A stretch of DNA of 64,000 nucleotides from NCBI GenBank assembly GCA_003216955.1, contig QCHZ01000003.1, positions 1-64,000 of the forward strand, in the 5' to 3' direction. Below are positions 56,871 through 64,000 of the stretch, piece by piece. The translations under genes were made by a program, and so were the position numbers. The first letter of the stretch is position 1; each line of letters opens with the position of its first letter. Below the pieces are notes generated by a model, which made no database searches, was not told the origin of the DNA, and saw only the letters and a program-made list of their open reading frames with translations. Source of the stretch: Prochlorococcus sp. AG-402-I21. Its GTDB lineage: Bacteria > Cyanobacteriota > Cyanobacteriia > PCC-6307 > Cyanobiaceae.

Positions 56871-58207
56871 GTTAATGCTTTTATAAGTGGCATTAATTTC
56901 CAATTCATTTCCTCAGCTTCCTTTTGACTATCTGAATCTGCAACAATTCCACATCCAGCATTAGCAGTAATAGAGGATTCTTTAATCATTAAAGATCGAA
57001 TGAGAATATTGCTATCAAGGACCCCATCCCAATTTATATTTAATATTGATCCACAATATGGACCTCTCGCTGTTGGTTCAAGCTCGTACAATCTTTTACA
57101 TGCCCTAAGCTTGGGTGCTCCTGTTACGGATCCTCCTGGCCAACAGGCTTCAAGCAAGTCAACCCATGTTTTATTTGTATTGAGTCTACCTTTAACTACT
57201 GAAGTGAGATGATGAACTTGTGAATAGCTTTCTAAAACTAGTAGATGAGGGACTTTGATTGAACCAGGTTGGCATACTCTTCCAAGATCATTTCTTAGCA
57301 GATCTACAATCATTACATTCTCAGCATGATCTTTTGGACTACAAATAAGCTCTGCTGCCCAATCAGCATCTTTTTCTGGATCTCTATCTCTGGGTCTAGT
57401 TCCTTTGATTGGTCTCGTTTCCACCTCACCACTGGGTAACGCTTTTAAAAATCTTTCTGGTGAAGTTGATATAATAGCTTCTCCTCTTGCCATCTGATCG
57501 CCGATAATTACTCCAGCAAATGGAGAAGGGGAGTATTTTTTAAGTTTTGAATATACGTCTATTGGACGCATGGATTCTGGCAATGGGGCTTGGCATGAGG
57601 TAGTTAGATTAGCCTGAAAAATATCACCTTTCGCAATCCATTCTTTGATCTCATCAACTCTTTTAGAATATTCTTGATTTGTTAACTTCCAGTCCCAAGA
57701 TTCTAGGGGAATACTATGTTTGCGTTCTGTTTGTTTTGTCGTTTTAGAGTCAGCTTTGGAAAGGTTTTGATGAAAAGTACTACTCAGAAAATTCTTCATA
57801 ATTGATAGGCGCTGTTGATCTTTGCCTTCTAGCCATAGCTCTTTCTTTTGAAGATCAAATTTTAATATAGGGTCATGAGAGGCTATCCATAAAGTTGCCA
57901 TAGAACTTGTTTGCCATGGATTTTGTGGCTCTGTCCAAGATGCAGCTTCATAACTCAGCCAACCAGTCCAATGCCCTGGCGGTAATTCGCGTAAAATTTT
58001 AAAAGGATTTGAATTCTTTTTTGAAATTTCTAATTCTCTAGAACAAAACTGTTCTATAGGATTAATTCCTAAGGTGACCCATCGACCTAGATCACTACCA
58101 TCGCCATCAAGCCATATAAATCCTTCCTCTCCCCATTCTTGAATTAATTTGTAAGCTACTAGCTCAGGTGATTCCCACTTAGTTAGTAGTCGTTTAATGT
58201 TGTTCAC
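56867..58207 (-). CDS. pabB: Aminodeoxychorismate synthase component I
   Basis: 446 aa, chorismate-utilising enzyme. PIKGTRPRDRDPEKDAD carries the Lys that separates PabB from TrpE (which has PIAGT), followed by HAENVMIVDLLRNDLGRV, HHLTSVVKGRL and GSVTGAPKLRACKRL. It makes 4-amino-4-deoxychorismate for folate with a separate glutaminase. Start GTG 58205-58207 shares one base with the queC stop (TAGTG). It leads into pabC by a 4-base overlap. Confidence 0.93.
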   Translation of the reverse strand: MNNIKRLLTKWESPELVAYKLIQEWGEEGFIWLDGDGSDLGRWVTLGINPIEQFCSRELEISKKNSNPFKILRELPPGHWTGWLSYEAASWTEPQNPWQTSSMATLWIASHDPILKFDLQKKELWLEGKDQQRLSIMKNFLSSTFHQNLSKADSKTTKQTERKHSIPLESWDWKLTNQEYSKRVDEIKEWIAKGDIFQANLTTSCQAPLPESMRPIDVYSKLKKYSPSPFAGVIIGDQMARGEAIISTSPERFLKALPSGEVETRPIKGTRPRDRDPEKDADWAAELICSPKDHAENVMIVDLLRNDLGRVCQPGSIKVPHLLVLESYSQVHHLTSVVKGRLNTNKTWVDLLEACWPGGSVTGAPKLRACKRLYELEPTARGPYCGSILNINWDGVLDSNILIRSLMIKESSITANAGCGIVADSDSQKEAEEMNWKLMPLIKALT

Positions 58208-58884
58208 TAGATATTTTGACTACATAGATCTTCCCGACCTATTTCTTTTAATGCTTTATCTCTAATACGACAACTATCACATCTACCACACGGTTTACTT
58301 TCACCTTGATAGCAACTCCATGTTTTTTCGATAGGAATTTTTAAGCGTAATGCTTCTTTAAAGATTTTTGTTTTTTCCCAATCTAGTAGTGGAGCCCAAA
58401 GCTTTATACCTCTCCCCTCTCGTCCTACTCTGCTGGATAAGTTAGCTAATTCTTGATAGGCCTCTAAATAATCCGGTCTGCAGTCTGGATATCCAGAATA
58501 ATCCATGGCATTTATTCCTAATGCTATTTGATTGGCTCCACGAGCTTCTGCAAGGCTTAATCCAATAGCAACAAAGATAGTGTTTCTACCTGGAACGTAA
58601 GTGCTAGGAATAGTATTTTTTTGTAAGCCTTTCGTGGGTATTATTTGTGACGTGTCGGTTAAGGAGGACCCACCCCAAGAAGATAAATCAATCTTGATCT
58701 TTATGTGATCCTCAAGATTTAAATCTTTTGCTAAATCTGTTGCTGCTGCTAATTCCTTAAGATGACGTTGGCCATAATCAAAGGATAATCCAATTACTTT
58801 TTGCCCAGCTTCCATAGCGATACAAGCTGCTGTAGCTGAATCAATTCCTCCAGAAAGTAATGCAATTGTTGTCTGTTCAATCAT
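58207..58884 (-). CDS. queC: 7-cyano-7-deazaguanine synthase
   Basis: Converts CDG to preQ0 in queuosine synthesis, using ATP and ammonia. 225 aa. The PP-loop [12 protein letters not shown] is at 9-20, [15 protein letters not shown] in the middle, and four zinc cysteines at C191, C199, C202 and C205 ([16 protein letters not shown]). queE lies 46 bp upstream on the same strand and pabB is coupled downstream. Confidence 0.96.
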   Translation of the reverse strand: MIEQTTIALLSGGIDSATAACIAMEAGQKVIGLSFDYGQRHLKELAAATDLAKDLNLEDHIKIKIDLSSWGGSSLTDTSQIIPTKGLQKNTIPSTYVPGRNTIFVAIGLSLAEARGANQIALGINAMDYSGYPDCRPDYLEAYQELANLSSRVGREGRGIKLWAPLLDWEKTKIFKEALRLKIPIEKTWSCYQGESKPCGRCDSCRIRDKALKEIGREDLCSQNI

Positions 58885-58930
58885 TATTTTTTTGTAATCT
58901 AATGAAGCAAAATCTCATTAATCGAGATGG

Positions 58931-59572
58931 TTAGAGTACACCTAGCCATTTGTGAGTTTGCATACTTAATCTCCAATCAGGATTGTATTTTACAAACTTG
59001 ATTGCGAGTGTTTGCCCCTCTTCATTTTCCCATCCTGCTTGCAAAAATAATTTAGGTTGAATCTTTTCATTGTTTTTTATTAAATCAGCCATTTTTTTAG
59101 CAAAAAGTATATCTTCGGCGTTATGTATAACAACTTTTAATTCTTGGCAAGATAAAAGATTATCAAGGCGTGGATGAGAATGCCGTTTCGGAGATAATGT
59201 TATCCAATCTGGGTTACCACTAAGTTTATCTACGCCACTGGTTTCGAGATGAATTGGAATAGATTTTTTCTCTTGGTTGAGTGTAGATTTTCTAATTTCT
59301 CTGCATAGATGATCTAAATTATGATGTAGTGGCTCACCTCCTGTGATTACAACAAAAGCTGCACCTTCTTTTTGGGCTTTGGCTGTGCTAATTGATAAAT
59401 CTATCAAACTTCGTTGTGGATGAAGTTCGGAATTCCATGAATTTTTTGTATCACACCAAGGACATCCAACTTTACAACTAGCTAATCTGATGAAGTAAGC
59501 GCTTCTACCAGCATGTTCACCTTCTCCTTGTAGAGAATGAAAACATTCCACTACTGGTAGAGATGGTTCCAT
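58931..59572 (-). CDS. queE: 7-carboxy-7-deazaguanine synthase (radical SAM)
   Basis: Radical-SAM step that forms CDG, the substrate of QueC. 213 aa. The cluster motif is C33-x3-C37-x2-C40 (ASCKVGCPWCDTKNSW), with ECFHSLQGEGEHAGRSAYFIRL before it and VVITGGEPLHH after it. It starts at ATG 59570-59572, directly after the pyrG stop, and is followed by queC. Confidence 0.95.
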   Translation of the reverse strand: MEPSLPVVECFHSLQGEGEHAGRSAYFIRLASCKVGCPWCDTKNSWNSELHPQRSLIDLSISTAKAQKEGAAFVVITGGEPLHHNLDHLCREIRKSTLNQEKKSIPIHLETSGVDKLSGNPDWITLSPKRHSHPRLDNLLSCQELKVVIHNAEDILFAKKMADLIKNNEKIQPKLFLQAGWENEEGQTLAIKFVKYNPDWRLSMQTHKWLGVL

Positions 59573-61240
<1,668 letters not shown>

Positions 61241-61343
61241 TTACTTTTCAATCATTCTTTAAGCTACCTTGATCCAGCAAAACGCCAAGGAATTTACATA
61301 TTTTCTATCTAGGATAATGTTTTTGCTGCTAATTTCTATCAAT

Positions 61344-63164
61344 TCAATCAGGTTCGATCCAAGTTGAGGCTATATGGAGGTCTTCTAATTGTTTATTTTC
61401 TACAGTTGCAGGGGCTTTAGCCATAGAACATCGAGCTTGTTGTGTTTTTGGAAAAGCGATAGTATCTCTAATCGAATCTTCACTGGCTAAAAGCATAACT
61501 ATTCTGTCAAGTCCAAATGCAATTCCACCATGTGGAGGAGCACCCAATGAAAGTGCATCAATTAAAAAACCGAATTGCTCTTCTGCTTCATTGCTAGATA
61601 GACCAATTACTTCAAGTACAGTTTTTTGAAGTTCCGAGTTGTGAATTCTTAAAGATCCTCCACCAATTTCTAGTCCATTTAGCACTAGATCATATGCTTG
61701 AGCATTTGATCTGGGTAATTTGTCTTTCCATAAGCTTTCTGATTCACCTATATCTTCAGGCTTCGGAGCGCAGAAGGGATGATGAATTGCTTCTAGACGA
61801 TTTTCATCAGAATTGAATTCAAACATAGGAAAATCAGTGACCCAAAGAAAATTCCATTGAGGTTTTAGTCCGTTGTCTGAAATGATTTTTAGATCTTGTG
61901 CTATAAATTGACGAACTCTATCTAAGGTTTTATTAACAATATCTGTGGGTCCTGCACCAAAAAGGATGAGATCACCAGCTTTCGCTTGGGTTTTTGATAG
62001 GAGTTCTTTTATTTGGGAGGTGGTTAAATTATCTTTTATGGCTCCAATAGTATCGACTTCTTCATTCTCTCTAACTCTAATAAATGCCAGTCCACCAGCG
62101 CCAGCCTTTTGGGCTTCGCTAAAAATATCTCCACCTGGTTTTATTCTTACATTACTAATTAAATGATTTCCATCCTCAATGGTGATGCATTTGACGCATC
62201 CACCTGAAGAAATAGCATTTGAAAAAACTTTAAATCCACTTTTGGAGAATAAATCACTTGTATTAACAAGCTCCATTCCATACCGAGTATCTGGCCTGTC
62301 AGTTCCAAACCGATCCATAGCTTCTTGCCAAGTTAATCTTGGAAATGGCGTTGGGAGATCAATTCCTTTAATTTTTTTCCAAATGTTTACAATTAATTTC
62401 TCATTTAATTCAATTATCTCTTTTTCCTCCATAAAACTCATTTCAATATCTAATTGCGTAAATTCTGGTTGTCTGTCAGCTCGTAAATCTTCATCACGAA
62501 AACAACGTGCGACTTGGTAATAACGTTCAACTCCACCAACCATCAATAATTGTTTGAATAATTGTGGGGATTGAGGTAAAGCAAAAAATTCGCCACCACA
62601 TACGCGTGAGGGGACTAAATAATCTCTTGCTCCTTCAGGAGTTGAGCGAGTCAAAATAGGTGTTTCAACTTCTATAAATCCTTCGTTCTCAAGAAAACTT
62701 CTAGCGGCTTTGACAGTGTTATGTCTCAATCGCAGATTGTTATTCATTCTTTCTCTTCTGAGATCTAAATACCTATGCTTTAGCCTGATTTCTTCTTTAA
62801 CACTCTCCTCATCATGAATTGAAACTGAGAAGGGGAGTGTACTAGTAACGGCATTTAGAATTTTTATATGTTTAGCTAAGACTTCTACTTCACCTGTTGG
62901 GATTTTTGTATTAATAGCTTCTTCAGGTCTTGCCCTTACCAATCCATTGATTTGAAGAACAGTCTCATTTCTTAGACTTTCAGCGATGCTAAAAAGATCC
63001 TTACCTTGATCTGGATCAACTGTGATTTGAATTGTTCCAGAGCGATCTCTTAGATCAATAAAAATTACTCCGCCATGATCCCTTCTGCGATCAACCCAAC
63101 CACATAGTTGAACATTTGCGCCAATTGCGGAAGCTAGAAGTTCTCCACAAGTTTTATTGCGCAT
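61344..63164 (-). CDS. aspS: Aspartyl-tRNA synthetase
   Basis: Class II synthetase of the bacterial type, 606 aa from this start. OB-fold anticodon domain ([24 protein letters not shown]), motif 2 [23 protein letters not shown], a GAD insert around 290-420 and motif 3 [14 protein letters not shown]. The frame extends to 63200 with several ATGs; the one at 63162-63164 gives the usual N-terminus [10 protein letters not shown]. Whether it also charges tRNA-Asn depends on the rest of the genome. Confidence 0.95.
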   Translation of the reverse strand: MRNKTCGELLASAIGANVQLCGWVDRRRDHGGVIFIDLRDRSGTIQITVDPDQGKDLFSIAESLRNETVLQINGLVRARPEEAINTKIPTGEVEVLAKHIKILNAVTSTLPFSVSIHDEESVKEEIRLKHRYLDLRRERMNNNLRLRHNTVKAARSFLENEGFIEVETPILTRSTPEGARDYLVPSRVCGGEFFALPQSPQLFKQLLMVGGVERYYQVARCFRDEDLRADRQPEFTQLDIEMSFMEEKEIIELNEKLIVNIWKKIKGIDLPTPFPRLTWQEAMDRFGTDRPDTRYGMELVNTSDLFSKSGFKVFSNAISSGGCVKCITIEDGNHLISNVRIKPGGDIFSEAQKAGAGGLAFIRVRENEEVDTIGAIKDNLTTSQIKELLSKTQAKAGDLILFGAGPTDIVNKTLDRVRQFIAQDLKIISDNGLKPQWNFLWVTDFPMFEFNSDENRLEAIHHPFCAPKPEDIGESESLWKDKLPRSNAQAYDLVLNGLEIGGGSLRIHNSELQKTVLEVIGLSSNEAEEQFGFLIDALSLGAPPHGGIAFGLDRIVMLLASEDSIRDTIAFPKTQQARCSMAKAPATVENKQLEDLHIASTWIEPD

Positions 63165-63238
63165 GAAATTCTCAATCATCATGAATAATGAGTTTCCCAC
63201 AAAGACCGGCTTTTATGCACAACACAGTTTCTACTTGC

Positions 63239-64000
63239 TCAAAAACCTTTTCGATAGAAAGGTTTTTTTACGATTATTGCAGGATGTTTTTTCCCTCTAA
63301 TTTCTACTTCTAATTGAGTATTTACTTTTGCAATTTCGCTTGGTATATATGCAAGAGCTATAGGTTCTTTCAATGTTGGAGACCAGGTTCCGCTAGTTAC
63401 TATTCCAATGGTTTCGCTGTTGTATAAAACTGGATATCCTTTTCTTGCGATTCCTTTATCTAGCATTTTAATACCAACAAGTTTTTTTTGCGTTCCATCT
63501 TCGGCCTGTTTTTCTAACGCTTTTCTACCTATAAAATCATTGGGCATTTCTAAATGAACTAACCAACCCAGGCCAGCTTCAAAGGGTGTTGTATCTAAGT
63601 TGATATCGTTGCCATATAAATGCATGCAAGCCTCTAGTCGTAGTGTATCTCTTGCTCCAAGACCGCATGGAGTAACTCCTGATCCAATTAGACTCTTCCA
63701 GATAGATTTAGCTGTCTCTGGCGATGATAAAAATTCGAAACCTTCCTCTCCTGTATACCCAGTTCGTGCAACAAAAATTGATTCTTCTGAGTTGATTAGA
63801 TTGGGATTAGAAGTAATAGTTCTGTGACCAAAGCGTGGCAAATCGGATAAAGACTCTTGAAGAATTTTCTCAAATGTATGAATTGATTCTGGACCTTGGA
63901 TGGCAATTAATGCAGCGTCAGGCATGAATTCGGATATTGTGATTTCTTTTTTTGAAAGATTGAAATTTAACCATTCAATGTCTGATTGTTTTCTTGCGGC
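63239..64000 (-). CDS. gcvT: Glycine cleavage system T protein (aminomethyltransferase), partial
   Basis: Transfers the methylene group from the H-protein-bound intermediate to THF. Only the C-terminal 253 residues are in the window: the frame stays open from the edge through the internal ATG at 63925, beginning AARKQSDIEWL. Visible GcvT motifs are ALIAIQGPESIHTFEKIL, FVARTGYTGEEGFEFL, GLGARDTLRLEACMHLYGNDI and GLGWLVHLEMPNDFIGRKAL. The C-terminal barrel is complete with VTSGTWSPTLKEPIALAYIP. It lies 75 bp upstream of aspS on the same strand. Confidence 0.95.
   Translation of the reverse strand, partial: AARKQSDIEWLNFNLSKKEITISEFMPDAALIAIQGPESIHTFEKILQESLSDLPRFGHRTITSNPNLINSEESIFVARTGYTGEEGFEFLSSPETAKSIWKSLIGSGVTPCGLGARDTLRLEACMHLYGNDINLDTTPFEAGLGWLVHLEMPNDFIGRKALEKQAEDGTQKKLVGIKMLDKGIARKGYPVLYNSETIGIVTSGTWSPTLKEPIALAYIPSEIAKVNTQLEVEIRGKKHPAIIVKKPFYRKGF

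Overview
The window is AT-rich chromosomal DNA with tightly packed genes. It looks like a marine picocyanobacterium of the genus Prochlorococcus, most likely a low-light-adapted strain of the NATL type. That assignment is an inference. It rests on the gene order around dnaN (dnaN, PRC-barrel protein, purL, purF, a GyrA paralogue, TPR protein, queG, DUF502, nusB, ftsY, PP2C phosphatase, argH, RNA-binding protein), on cyanobacterial families (DUF502, DUF1400, DUF3134, Tic20, a phytol-kinase-like protein, sucrose-phosphate synthase) and on a ferredoxin-nitrite reductase cluster. No rRNA, tRNA, insertion sequence, phage gene or CRISPR array was seen.

Layout. 1-5979 is a leftward gene run (DUF502, nusB, ftsY, SpoIIE-type phosphatase, argH, RRM protein). 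6163-10546 runs rightward (queG, TPR protein, GyrA/ParC). 10543-16437 is the leftward dnaN-PRC-purL-purF group. 16438-16811 is a gene-free gap with a cluster of DnaA boxes and is the predicted replication origin. 16812-33077 holds thrC, a DUF1400 protein, a UbiB-type kinase, recN, uvrA, sucrose-phosphate synthase, mraY, argG, rpsF with a repetitive tail, Tic20 and aroE. 33078-51148 holds dnaK, a DadA-like oxidase, purU, an O-antigen-ligase/IctB-like protein, a ClC protein, acnB, DAHP synthase, a phytol-kinase-like protein, a group 2 sigma factor, ppk, an MFS carrier, a GNAT enzyme, a TrpD2-like protein and a HEAT-like protein. 51374-56020 is a nitrite-assimilation island: focA, a chimeric mini-ORF, nirA, then divergently a CbiX-like chelatase and cobA. 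56043-64000 runs leftward (pabC, pabB, queC, queE, pyrG, aspS, gcvT).

How the genes fit together. FocA imports nitrite, NirA reduces it to ammonium, and the divergent CbiX-CobA pair supplies steps towards NirA's siroheme. Two perfect GTA-N8-TAC sites between nirA and cbiX suggest that NtcA controls both directions. QueC, QueE and QueG cover three steps of queuosine synthesis. PurF, PurL and PurU serve purine synthesis; ArgG and ArgH serve arginine; DAHP synthase, AroE, PabB and PabC serve chorismate and folate.

The most unusual locus is 52245-52643. A roughly 203-bp tandem duplication lies between nirA and focA and creates an intact 53-codon ORF that fuses a FocA N-terminus to a NirA C-terminus. 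The two copies share 92 perfectly identical bases around the spacer, while the flanking coding parts differ at about a quarter of positions. This suggests recombination with a diverged nirA-focA cassette followed by collapse.
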